A model generated the notes under the pieces. The model was not told where the DNA came from, searched no databases, and saw only the letters and a list, made by a program, of their open reading frames with translations. Of a stretch of 51,947 bases of DNA, positions 44,393 to 51,947 are shown piece after piece. A program made the translations under genes and the position numbers. The stretch is from assembly GCA_938035525.1 (NCBI GenBank), contig CALHOI010000017.1, forward strand, positions 1-51,947, read 5' to 3'. Within the stretch, counting starts at the first letter, position 1. Every line of letters begins with the position of its first letter. Source of the DNA: an uncultured Granulosicoccaceae bacterium. Lineage in GTDB: Bacteria; Pseudomonadota; Gammaproteobacteria; Granulosicoccales; Granulosicoccaceae.

Positions 44393-46264
44393 CTAGCTGG
44401 CTTCCGCTATTTCGGCAGAACTTTGATTGCCAGAACCTTGATTACTGGGGTCGTTGGATGCGGCGTCCTTGCTCATGGTGGCAACCTTCGCTAGCAGCAT
44501 CTGCACAACATCGCTTTTCTCGGCAAGGCCATCCACGGCTTTACCAATCGACAATGACTTGGCAAAGTTGTCGAAGAAGTGTTCTTCGCCGCCAACAATA
44601 TCGATGTGTGCTTTTTGCAGCGCAATGGAGAGAATCTCAGCGTTCTCTTTCGCGATTTCTTTACCCGCGTTCATGGATGCCAGACTCTCTTTAAAAGCAG
44701 TCTCCAGTGCCATGCGGTATTCCTCGTGCTCGCGAGTCTCGCCAGACATCTCCGCCATGGCAGCAAACTTATCAGTCAAGCCAGCAGCCTCTGCCTGGAA
44801 TTGTGCCTTGGTGACTTCGGCGGTAGCAAAACCCACCTCAGTTTTCGCAGAAGCCTCGGCAGTACCTTTGGCACGCATAACTTCTGCTTCTGATAATCCA
44901 ACGGCGGCCTCTTCGGCCTTGATGCCTTCTGCCAGTACTTTCTTGGCATCAGCATCGCGGTTGGCTTCAGACAAACGGGCGTCAGCCAATGTGGTAATTT
45001 CAGAGGCTTTGTGCTGCGCCGCTGCTTCCTGCGCTTTTGCCGCAGTGACTTCTTTCACTTTGTCTTCTTCGGCTTGCGCTTCGGCAGCTAACACTTGCAC
45101 CTGCTTGGCACGATCAGCTTCAGACACCTGGCGTACTTCGTTGATGCGTTCTTCTTCAACTGCCACGGTTTTATCCACCATGGTGCGCTCACGAATCACA
45201 TTGGCGATTTCTTTCTTCTCAACTTCCACGGCCTTTTGTGCCAGGACTTCTTCTACGGCAACTTCGCGCTCACGAGAAACAATTTCCAGATCGCGTGCGC
45301 GGGTGACTTTTTCTTGCTCTATGGCTACAGCACGTTGGCGGTTTTGCTCGGCTACTTCCACCTCGCGTTTCTGGTTTTCAGTTTGTACGGCTAAATCCTG
45401 CACCACTTGTATGTGGGTTTGTTCAGACTTGCGGCGCTCTTCTTCCTGAATTTTTCGGGTTTCAGCTTCCTCGCGCGCTTGAATCGATAATATCTCTCGT
45501 TGCTGGCGGGCTTCGGCATCCGATTGCTGACGCTCCAGTTCCAGCATGGCCTCAATGGTTGAAACGTTTTTCTTCTTAATGGCCAGCTCTTCGTCTTTCT
45601 CAAGCTCGTTCGTGCGCACGTTTTGGGCTGCGGTCAGCTCGGTGATTTTCTTGATGCCTTCGGCATCGAGTATGTTGGACGGATCGAGCGAAGATTTTGG
45701 TGTTTGTTCCAGGTAATCAATGGCCACATCTTCTAATACGTAACCATTTAAGTCATCACCAATGACTTCTATGATTTTTTCACGAAATTCCTGACGATTC
45801 TCAAACAGCTGAACAAACTCGGTTTGTTTACCAACTGTTTTTAACGCTTCTGAAAATTTAGCAGCAAACAATTCACTGACAGCGTCCTTGTCTGATGCTC
45901 GGCTGGCACCAATAGATTTGGCCACTTTTAGAACGTCTTCGGCCGTTTCGTTTACGCGTAAGTAAAAAGCCACCGAGATATCAGCACGCATGTTGTCGGC
46001 GCAAATAAGGCCATCACCACCACGCCTGTCCACCTCCAGGGTGATCAGGGAGATGCGCATCAATTCTTTTTTGTGGATAATCGGGTAAACCAAGGAGCCA
46101 GTAAACACGACTTTAGGCGTAGAGGAAGTATCGTTAACGATAAGCGCTGTGCCTTGTTCCACTTTGTAGTAAAACGCTTTAAACAGTGCCGCGATACCAA
46201 TGATGACCAGTAGCACCATACCTGCAATCGTTAAAAAGGGCATCAATACGGATAAATCTGCCAT
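44393..46264 (-). CDS. Flotillin/YqiK-type SPFH-domain membrane protein
   Basis: 623 residues from the ATG at 46264, with AAGGAA upstream; a TTG two codons earlier is also in frame. One N-terminal membrane helix (about 8-33), the SPFH/band-7 domain (about 35-215, FYYKVEQGTALIVND, TLEVDRRGGDGLICADNMRADISVAFYLRV), then a very long Glu/Ala/Lys/Gln coiled coil (about 215-520) and a helical flotillin C-domain. Flotillins oligomerise in cholesterol- or hopanoid-rich membrane domains and scaffold other proteins. The YqiJ-like gene upstream matches the E. coli yqiJK pair. Confidence 0.93.
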   Translation of the reverse strand: MADLSVLMPFLTIAGMVLLVIIGIAALFKAFYYKVEQGTALIVNDTSSTPKVVFTGSLVYPIIHKKELMRISLITLEVDRRGGDGLICADNMRADISVAFYLRVNETAEDVLKVAKSIGASRASDKDAVSELFAAKFSEALKTVGKQTEFVQLFENRQEFREKIIEVIGDDLNGYVLEDVAIDYLEQTPKSSLDPSNILDAEGIKKITELTAAQNVRTNELEKDEELAIKKKNVSTIEAMLELERQQSDAEARQQREILSIQAREEAETRKIQEEERRKSEQTHIQVVQDLAVQTENQKREVEVAEQNRQRAVAIEQEKVTRARDLEIVSREREVAVEEVLAQKAVEVEKKEIANVIRERTMVDKTVAVEEERINEVRQVSEADRAKQVQVLAAEAQAEEDKVKEVTAAKAQEAAAQHKASEITTLADARLSEANRDADAKKVLAEGIKAEEAAVGLSEAEVMRAKGTAEASAKTEVGFATAEVTKAQFQAEAAGLTDKFAAMAEMSGETREHEEYRMALETAFKESLASMNAGKEIAKENAEILSIALQKAHIDIVGGEEHFFDNFAKSLSIGKAVDGLAEKSDVVQMLLAKVATMSKDAASNDPSNQGSGNQSSAEIAEAS

Positions 46265-46321
46265 AACCAATTATTCCTTCTGTGTATAACCGTTAGTCGT
46301 GAGAGTTAATGTTGTTTTGGC

Positions 46322-46999
46322 CTAGAAGCCATCAAATTCTTTTTCAGAAATAACGCGATAAACGTTGTCATTGTTTAAGCGTTCAAATATCACTACCCGA
46401 TCTCCCTTAGTGAATTGATCTTCACCGTTAGACCGGATTTTTAAAATGAGTCCTGCGCCGCCATCGTCTAACGTGGCTTCGCCAAAGTTGTCATCCACGC
46501 GGCTGGTGCGCACGACCGCGCGTTGCCCCAATATGTGTTTATGGGCTTGTTCGGTGGTGCGATTAAATATTTTGCGAATAGGCTGCATCACAAACGTGGT
46601 TAACCAGGCTGCTGCCACTAACGATGCGGCGACTATGGGAATACCCAGAATAAATCGCAAAAGTCCGTTGTCAACACTGCTAAGTAGAAAATGCGCCAGG
46701 AAGTAACAGATAAACCAGCCCAGCATAATAATGATGGACAGCGTGATAACCACTGGGACGCCAACGAGTTTGAATTTGATGAGTAGCCCAGCCAGAACGT
46801 CTGGCGTAGTGTGGCTGGAGTTGGCGTTTAGATCGATGTCGGTATCGATGTTAATCACATCAATATCAAAAATACCAATAACTGCGCCTGCCCAATAAAC
46901 AGCGCATATAATCAGCAATACGGAATAGATAGCCGTCGGGAAAGAACCGATGTTTTGATAGAACGGATCCATATTCTCGTTTAGAAAAATGGCAAACAT
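46322..46999 (-). CDS. NfeD/YqiJ-like membrane protein with OB-fold
   Basis: About 225 residues from the ATG at 46999 (a TTG at 47005 with closer ribosome-site spacing is possible). It has three hydrophobic segments (about 20-45, 78-108 and 112-140) and a C-terminal OB-fold of the NfeD type (GQRAVVRTSRVDDNFGEATLDDGGAGLILKIRS, GDRVVIFERLNNDNVYRVI). NfeD-like proteins partner with SPFH proteins; YqiJ-type members are the ovoid short form lacking a protease domain. It is the first gene of the four-gene operon. Confidence 0.88.
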   Translation of the reverse strand: MFAIFLNENMDPFYQNIGSFPTAIYSVLLIICAVYWAGAVIGIFDIDVINIDTDIDLNANSSHTTPDVLAGLLIKFKLVGVPVVITLSIIIMLGWFICYFLAHFLLSSVDNGLLRFILGIPIVAASLVAAAWLTTFVMQPIRKIFNRTTEQAHKHILGQRAVVRTSRVDDNFGEATLDDGGAGLILKIRSNGEDQFTKGDRVVIFERLNNDNVYRVISEKEFDGF

Positions 47000-47275
47000 G
47001 GGCAAGGCAATCCTTTATAAATATGACAACAGCGCATCAGAGCACTGCACGAGAGTAATTCGCACGTTTCGAGCCACATGAATTTGGCTAGCAAAGGACA
47101 GTAAATCGGGTGTTTGTTTTTGAGACACAGGTGTGGATTTGAGCCCGTTGGTGCCAGAATTGGCGCTCGGCAACATGTACAATAATGCCTATTGAAGGTG
47201 GTGAGCTGGAGATTCAGACAACCAACCCCATTGCTTGTATGCTTGTGATATCAACCAACGAATTGGAGAACTGCC

Positions 47276-47545
47276 GTGTCCCGCATGGTGCAGTGCGCAA
47301 AACTGAATAAAGAGGCCGAAGGTCTGGCTCGTCCCACCTACCCGGGTGACCTGGGTAAACGCATCTACCTGAATATTTCTCAGGAAGCCTGGACTATGTG
47401 GGTAGGTCATCAGACCATGCTGATAAACGAATATCGACTTACGCCGGTGGACCCTAAAGCGCGTAAGTTTCTGGAAGAGGAAATGGAGAAGTTTCTATTT
47501 ACTGACGAGGCCAGCATGCCTGAGGGTTATGTGCCTGAAGAGTAG
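47276..47545 (+). CDS. yggX: Probable Fe(2+)-trafficking protein YggX
   Basis: 89-residue oxidative-damage protection protein. It begins MSRMVQCAKLNKEAEGLARPTYPGDLGKRIYLNIS, with the conserved single Cys7, and contains EAWTMWVGHQTMLINEYRL. The start is GTG behind GGAG at 7-bp spacing. YggX protects iron-sulfur clusters, including that of MutY, and is commonly adjacent to mutY; here the two are 11.3 kb apart and the intervening genes are unrelated. Confidence 0.97.
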   Translation: MSRMVQCAKLNKEAEGLARPTYPGDLGKRIYLNISQEAWTMWVGHQTMLINEYRLTPVDPKARKFLEEEMEKFLFTDEASMPEGYVPEE

Positions 47546-48150
47546 TATGCTGTTTTTCAGCTTGGTAGTTTGCCGGGCTGTTTGATAGTTGTTGAAACTG
47601 TGCGACAAGGATGTCGCGCCAAGTTAGCTTTGTAAAATGGACTTGGTTGCTTTTCGCGTTTCCTTTTTTTGTTTCCGCGCCCTGCGGCTCGCTGTTTCCA
47701 GACTGCGTTTGTTCTGTTGGAAGCTTTGCGCTTTCAGACGCTTGTTTATTCAAACATTACCATTTTCATTTTGACTTTTTTCTGGCTGGTTCAACTGGGC
47801 TAAACGATGGTGTGTGTGATATTGGTGCAAAAAATCAATTGCTTTAGTGGCGCAAAAATCCGCTAAGTTCAACATTTAATTTCAGGCGTAATGTTGGCAT
47901 AGCAAAACTGTGTACCAGTGCATTAATTTGATCAGATTTTTACTGTGTGCCAGGGAAATAACGAAAAGTTCCAACTCAATTTCAACCAGTTTATCTTCCA
48001 AAATATATCACCAAATTGCCAGAACTTTACATAAAGGTAACAGTCTTTAAGAGGGTGAAGATTAATCACGCTTAACCATCGACGTAGAGTGTTCTGCGTT
48101 TAAGTACAACTAAAAAAGATTGTAAGACTGTTTACAACTGGAGATATATC
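47546..48150. other. 605-bp intergenic region without a supported gene
   Basis: Two overlapping short frames on opposite strands (about 47500-47850) are both unconvincing: one is rich in Phe, Cys and Ser with no pattern, the other is low-complexity Gln/Ser. The right end carries a ribosome site (CTGGAG) for the spondin-like gene. I see no convincing RNA gene or long hairpin. Confidence 0.5.
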
Positions 48151-49140
48151 ATGATCAAGAAGTCTATCGCTTTGGCCATTGCAGCTTCTGCAATGAGTCT
48201 TGGCAGCCAAGCCAACGCTGCTGAATTTGAAGTCACTATTACAAACCTCACTTCTGGCGTTTATTTTACGCCTGTTATTGTTAGTGCGCACTCCCCAGAC
48301 GTTGCTATGTTTAATGTAGCCACGCATGCATCACCAGAACTTCAAGCCATTGCTGAAGGTGGTGATATTTCATCAATGGCGGCTTTGCTTGAAAGCGTTG
48401 GCGCTAGTGTCGGTAACAGCGAAGGCTTGTTAGCACCGGGCGCTACAGCCACTGTTACCGTAAACAGCAGCGATATCAATTCAGTGTTGTCACTGACCAG
48501 CATGTTATTGCCGACCAATGATGGTTTCATGGGCCTTAACTCTATTGCTCTGCACAACAACGGTGGCGAAACGTCTTATTACTTTGCTCGTGGATACGAC
48601 GCAGGTACCGAAGGCAATGACGAACTAGTGGGTAGCGGTGCTCCAGGCGAGCCTGGTTTTCCTGCACCACCACCGGTTGTAGCCAGCGGCACGGGTACAG
48701 GTGGTACCGGCATTCATGTTGAAGCAGAAGGTTTTATCACGGTTCACCGTGGTGTACTTGGTGATTTAGACCCTAACGGTGGTCCCAGCGATATTAATGC
48801 AGCCGTTCATCGTTGGAACAACCCAGTCGCTCGCATCGGTGTCACCATGGTTGGCGGCGATAACGGCGACGGTCCATCAGCGGTTGCAAACTTAAGCGGT
48901 TCGGTTTATTCAAGCACAGCGCTGGAGCTGTTCTGGCAGCCAGCCGTATCGTCTGATTCTGTTGTTGTCGGTTACGAAGTCCGGCGCAATGGCGACTTGG
49001 TCGCATCGATTGACGGCTTAAGCTTCTTTGAGGAAGGCCTGAACCCTGGTACTGAGTACACTTATAACGTGCGCGCCATTGATGCCAACGGTGCAGCCGG
49101 TGAGTACGAGACGGTTGTGCTGACCACTAACGCTAACTAG
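48151..49140 (+). CDS. Secreted spondin-domain protein with fibronectin type III domain
   Basis: 329 residues. A clear signal peptide ends SQANAA. Residues about 25-225 match the bacterial spondin_N pattern (FEVTITNLTSGVYFTPVIVSAHSP, LLAPGATATVTV, FITVHRGVLGDLDPNGGPSDINAAVHRWNNPVARI). Residues about 245-329 are an Fn3 domain (VYSSTALELFWQPA, YEVRRNGDLV, SFFEEGLNPGTEYTYNVRAID). The protein is extracellular or periplasmic, likely in adhesion or matrix. A distinctive variant of the Fn3 motif is shared with the protein at the window's end. Two hairpins follow, one with a T run. Confidence 0.85.
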   Translation: MIKKSIALAIAASAMSLGSQANAAEFEVTITNLTSGVYFTPVIVSAHSPDVAMFNVATHASPELQAIAEGGDISSMAALLESVGASVGNSEGLLAPGATATVTVNSSDINSVLSLTSMLLPTNDGFMGLNSIALHNNGGETSYYFARGYDAGTEGNDELVGSGAPGEPGFPAPPPVVASGTGTGGTGIHVEAEGFITVHRGVLGDLDPNGGPSDINAAVHRWNNPVARIGVTMVGGDNGDGPSAVANLSGSVYSSTALELFWQPAVSSDSVVVGYEVRRNGDLVASIDGLSFFEEGLNPGTEYTYNVRAIDANGAAGEYETVVLTTNAN

Positions 49141-49158
49141 TAAGTGGTTTATAAGTCG

Positions 49159-49216
49159 GGGTGTTGGTCACACACGCCAGCACCCTGACACCAAGAGGCA
49201 AAGGACGGCCTTTTTT
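49159..49216 (+). terminator. Tandem hairpins terminating the spondin gene
   Basis: GGGTGTTGG (49159-49167) pairs with CCAGCACCC (49177-49185) with one wobble. A second short stem, AAAGG-ACGG-CCTTT (49200-49213), runs into six T. Together they form a likely Rho-independent terminator. Confidence 0.65.
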
Positions 49217-49338
49217 AGATTGTTTGTTACGGCGATCATCAAGCATATTGCCGTTTCGGCTTCGCCGGGGTGTGCCGCATAACCCGTCAAATGGGTAGTA
49301 TCAAATTGCCATGGCATGAATATCGCAATAATAGATGC

Positions 49339-50472
49339 ATGTTGTTTGATCGTTTTATGTTGTCGGTTGTTGTATTTGTCCTTTCGATACAGCCTGTTAT
49401 GGCACAGCGTTATGTGCCAGCCCCATTGTGCGCGATTACCAATACCTCCACCTACGAAAGCCTGACTTTGCCAATTGGCATTGCGGCGGAATACCCAAGC
49501 GGTTCAGTCCAATCAATAACAACCGTTGTGGGTGATACCGAAGCTGCAGGTGCACCGACGGCGGTAACCGGTGATACTGAATTCGCAGTGATTTTAATAG
49601 ACACCAACAACGACGGCACACCAGAATCATTTGCTGCAGCGTCTTGTAATTTCAATAACAACACAACACCAGTTGGTTGTACGGTTACGCAAAACATCAC
49701 CATGCCAACGGTGACGGAAGACACGACTTACCGTGGCAGAGTGATGCTCAGTTACAACGACACTACTCCTGCCAATGGTTGTGGCGCAAACAGTTTTGGT
49801 GACTCAGAAGATTTTTTATTGGTTGCCGATGTTCAAGAGCTGATTACGTTAAGTGATGTGAGTGTGCCAGAAGACGGTGGGCCTATAACGGTTTCGGCAA
49901 CCCTGTCCCATGATGTTCGTGATGCTTCCGGTTTTGTGTCGTTTACGGTGGATTTCATCACCAGTGATGGTACCGCCACCGTTGCCGATAACGATTACAC
50001 GCCAACATCCGGCACCCTAACGTTTAATGGTCAGGCAGGGGATACGCAAACTTTTGTAGTGAACCCGACGGCTGACATTATTCCCGAAGGTGATCAAACC
50101 ATCATAGTGAGCTTGCAAAATTTGTCGAACACAACGCATGGCATCGATATCACTGATACGGCCACGCTCACCCTCACAGAAGACGACAGCGAAGTCAGCC
50201 TGACGATTGCAAAATCGGTTGATGATCCATCACCTAATATTGGCGCAACCATTGTGTTCACCCTGCAGGTCAACAACGCAGGCCCCGATGCGGCCGTTGC
50301 CGCTTTCGTGGAGGATGTGGTGCCGGCAGGATTCAGTTCGGTCACACCGATATCCACCCCAGGCAGCTCAGTCATGAGCGTAGCGGGCAACACCATCAAT
50401 TGGACTGGCATCGACGTGCCCAGCGGCGACTCCGTTAGCGCCACCTTTTCGGCAGTGGTGCTACCCCCGTAA
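49339..50472 (+). CDS. Secreted modular protein: GEVED, Calx-beta and DUF11 domains
   Basis: 377 residues from the ATG at 49339 (MLFDRFMLSVVVFVLSIQPVMAQ is a good signal peptide); 23 upstream codons are open but unlikely. Residues about 25-165 end in a GEVED-like module (TTYRGRVMLSYNDTTPANGCGANSFGDSEDF). About 170-290 is a Calx-beta domain (VPEDGGPITVSATL, DFITSDGTATVADNDYTPTSGTLTF). About 295-375 is a DUF11 repeat (LTIAKSVDDPSPNIGATIVFTLQVNNAGPDAA). It stops right after the DUF11 module without an anchor or sorting signal, so it may be the remnant of a longer adhesin or a soluble protein. Confidence 0.8.
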   Translation: MLFDRFMLSVVVFVLSIQPVMAQRYVPAPLCAITNTSTYESLTLPIGIAAEYPSGSVQSITTVVGDTEAAGAPTAVTGDTEFAVILIDTNNDGTPESFAAASCNFNNNTTPVGCTVTQNITMPTVTEDTTYRGRVMLSYNDTTPANGCGANSFGDSEDFLLVADVQELITLSDVSVPEDGGPITVSATLSHDVRDASGFVSFTVDFITSDGTATVADNDYTPTSGTLTFNGQAGDTQTFVVNPTADIIPEGDQTIIVSLQNLSNTTHGIDITDTATLTLTEDDSEVSLTIAKSVDDPSPNIGATIVFTLQVNNAGPDAAVAAFVEDVVPAGFSSVTPISTPGSSVMSVAGNTINWTGIDVPSGDSVSATFSAVVLPP

Positions 50473-50524
50473 AATCCAGCCCCCAAGGATTTCAAACAGG
50501 GTGGTTTACCGATTAGGAAAGTGA

Positions 50525-50530
50525 TATAAT
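50525..50530 (+). promoter_or_regulatory. -10 element of the tRNA-Phe promoter
   Basis: A perfect TATAAT lies 45 bp upstream of the tRNA. A poor -35 (TGGTTT at 17-bp spacing) precedes it. A GC-rich discriminator follows, and TGCCCA/TGGGCA form a small stem in the leader. Confidence 0.6.
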
Positions 50531-50575
50531 TCTGGGCTTGCCCACGTTCCTGCATGGGCAGTGCGACATCCTGAT

Positions 50576-50651
50576 GGCCAGGTAGCTCAGTCGGTAGAGC
50601 AGGGGACTGAAAATCCCCGTGTCGGCAGTTCGATTCTGTCCCTGGCCACCA
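50576..50651 (+). tRNA. tRNA-Phe (GAA)
   Basis: A 76-base cloverleaf with encoded CCA. Acceptor GGCCAGG pairs with CCTGGCC; D-arm GCTC/GAGC, anticodon stem GGGGA/TCCCC with anticodon GAA, and T-arm GGCAG/CTGTC with TTCGATT. All arms are intact. Two 115-bp repeats that each include its 3' end follow. Confidence 0.95.
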
Positions 50652-50881
50652 TTCGATGTATTAATTCCTACTACGTATAAAACTTAACCCAAGTATGCGG
50701 CTTATGGGAATCGAACTGCCGTGAGGCAGGCTGGGCGCCCCCGTTCTATTCTGTCCCTGGCCACCATTCGATGTATTAATTCCTACTACGTATAAAACTT
50801 AACCCAAGAATGCTGCTTGTGGGAATCGAACTGCCGTGAGGCAGGCTGAGCGCCCCAGTTCTATTCTGTCCCTGGCCACCA
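50652..50881 (+). repeat. Two 115-bp tandem repeats, each ending in a tRNA-Phe 3' end copy
   Basis: Units 50652-50766 and 50767-50881 are the same length and differ at five positions. Each ends with a 23-nt copy of the tRNA 3' end including CCA, with one change (TTCTATTC for TTCGATTC). Each contains GAATCGAACTGCC (50708, 50823), the exact reverse complement of tRNA bases 50624-50636, and a hairpin CTGCC-GTGA-GGCAG with a GNRA-type loop. With the tRNA they give three direct copies of the 3' end. Confidence 0.95.
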
Positions 50882-51124
50882 TTTCACTTATTGACTTCAA
50901 TCCTTTCAAAACCACCCCTAATTGTTCTAGGCAAATCCAAGTGCCAATACTCAGCCTGGTAAACAGACTACCTTGTAGCGCGTTGCAGCAGCTATAAATA
51001 GCCAGCCGATAGTATTGTTTTGAGAATAGGCCCACAGTGAGTTGGTCTGGGCGGTAATTTTCCCTTGGGCCCGTCCTTTAGGCTCACTACACTATGTTGA
51101 TTAGCCTAATTAAGGATTACGGCC

Positions 51125-51947
51125 GTGCATCACCTACGATCATTAAAACGCTTTGTCTTGCTGTCAGTACTTTTCGTATCCCATCATGCATACGCAGTGG
51201 ATGCGCCCGCTCCGGTTTCCGACGACACCGGCATCTTCTGGAACAAAGTGGCAGGCGCTAACGCGATTAATGTGCACTTTGGTAATGGCGACTTCATCGA
51301 ATCATTACCAGGTGATGCGACAAGGTGGTTCCCATTTGAAGGTGGTGATTACTTTTTGGTTGCCACTGACAATGGCCCGTGGCAGGGCTGGGGGCGTTCT
51401 GAGATTGTTACAGTCTCAGGCTTTGGCTTGGATGGGTTAAACCCAAACCTTTTTTTAAACGATTTGCATAGCATTGTGTATTCGTCCACTGCAGCCGAGT
51501 TATTTTGGCAAATAGACGAAGGAGTTTCATATGCTGGCGTCGATATCCTGCGCAGTGACGATTTGGGTGCTTTCGAATTCTTTTTCACCAATGGGCGTAG
51601 CTTTTTTGATAGCTCACTGCAACCGGGTACCACTTATTTCTACGAACTAGCGCCAGTTGATGAAGCTGGCAATTTGGGGGAGTTCAGCTTTGTTGAATTC
51701 ACTACACCAGGCGAGCAAGTGGTGCCTACAGAATTGCTTCCACCCGATGATCCACCGCCGATTGATGTGGACTACATTCCATTGCCCCCAGAGAACCTGC
51801 GGGCCGAAGTGTATTCGACCAGCGCAATAGAATTATTCTGGGACCATGCGGCCGACTTTGCCGGTAACGCGATCTACTATCACGTGTATCAAGATGGTGT
51901 GGACATTGGCATCACTTCCGGCGCTAGTTTTTTCATTGAAGGCCTGG
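51125..51947 (+). CDS. Secreted fibronectin type III protein, partial (cut by window end)
   Basis: An open frame starts at a GTG at 51125, with AAGGAT upstream, and runs past the window end, so only 274 residues are seen. The signal peptide is MHHLRSLKRFVLLSVLFVSHHAYA. Residues about 27-105 are an unassigned beta region. Two Fn3-like repeats follow: VYSSTAAELFWQ...SFFDSSLQPGTTYFYELAPVDEAGN and VYSTSAIELFWD...SFFIEGL, joined by a Pro-rich linker. The same motifs occur in the spondin-like protein 2 kb upstream. Likely extracellular. Confidence 0.8.
   Translation, partial: MHHLRSLKRFVLLSVLFVSHHAYAVDAPAPVSDDTGIFWNKVAGANAINVHFGNGDFIESLPGDATRWFPFEGGDYFLVATDNGPWQGWGRSEIVTVSGFGLDGLNPNLFLNDLHSIVYSSTAAELFWQIDEGVSYAGVDILRSDDLGAFEFFFTNGRSFFDSSLQPGTTYFYELAPVDEAGNLGEFSFVEFTTPGEQVVPTELLPPDDPPPIDVDYIPLPPENLRAEVYSTSAIELFWDHAADFAGNAIYYHVYQDGVDIGITSGASFFIEGL

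Noticed and set aside
44454-45449. 331-codon plus-strand ORF opposite the flotillin gene
   Set aside because: It is a Ser/Ala/Thr-rich shadow of the flotillin coiled coil, caused by the repeated Glu/Ala/Lys codons.
36078-47005. Recent genomic island between mutY and yggX
   Set aside because: No integrase, transposase, tRNA or flanking direct repeats were found, and composition looks like the neighbours; only a synteny break is claimed.
47499-47847. Overlapping short ORFs on both strands after yggX
   Set aside because: Each is the shadow of the other; composition is low-complexity or random and neither has a convincing ribosome site.
50652-50881. CRISPR array or additional tRNA genes after tRNA-Phe
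   Set aside because: There are only two long units with no spacers, and each contains just the 3' third of a tRNA, so no cloverleaf can form.

Overview
This window reads as a chromosomal segment of a marine-type gammaproteobacterium. The evidence is gene order rather than any single gene: ispB lies divergent to rplU-rpmA with obgE-proB following, rph-rdgB-hemW lies divergent to yicC, and an asmA-like gene precedes mutY, all arrangements known from Pseudomonas, E. coli and relatives. Secreted spondin, fibronectin-III, Calx-beta and GEVED proteins, YceI, and an LpoB-like lipoprotein fit a marine heterotroph with an elaborate envelope. I cannot name the genus. No phage, insertion sequence or CRISPR array was seen.

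Layout. 1-2171 is a minus-strand operon of a GbsR/MarR-type regulator and a cytochrome bd-type oxidase (cydA, and cydB cut by the window edge), with a perfect 22-bp palindrome just upstream. 2380-5981 holds proB, obgE, rpmA and rplU, interrupted by one opposing ORF of unknown function. ispB (6301-7305) converges on a secreted M12B-like metalloprotease. 9312-16844 is housekeeping: rluE, an Xni-like exonuclease, a secreted SNase-like nuclease, rpmE, a DUF4124 protein, hemW, rdgB, rph, yicC and a small membrane protein. 16805-20761 is a two-component system divergent from an HtrA protease. 20936-23998 holds a VC0807-like membrane protein and an LpoB/COG3014 lipoprotein pair, with a structured element carrying an 18-codon ORF between them. 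glpK and glpD are divergent (24689-27923). A GGDEF protein with a degenerate EAL domain is divergent from a second HtrA protease (28007-31204). moaE-moaD is divergent from moaC, and an AsmA protein and mutY follow.

36078-47005 lies between mutY and yggX, genes that are neighbours in many gammaproteobacteria. It carries a yceI-SDR pair with a divergent LysR regulator, and a four-gene minus-strand operon: NfeD/YqiJ-like membrane protein, YqiK-type flotillin, a 1752-residue AAA+ ATPase and a small SRPBCC protein. This operon is the best candidate for a poorly described multi-gene system. 48151 to the end carries secreted modular proteins and a tRNA-Phe gene.

The most unusual DNA structure is downstream of that tRNA: two 115-bp tandem repeats, each ending in a 23-bp near-copy of the tRNA 3' end and each containing a 13-nt inverted copy of its T-arm. 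This recalls the rtT repeats of the E. coli tyrT operon. Function calls are from reading motifs by eye; no database search was run.
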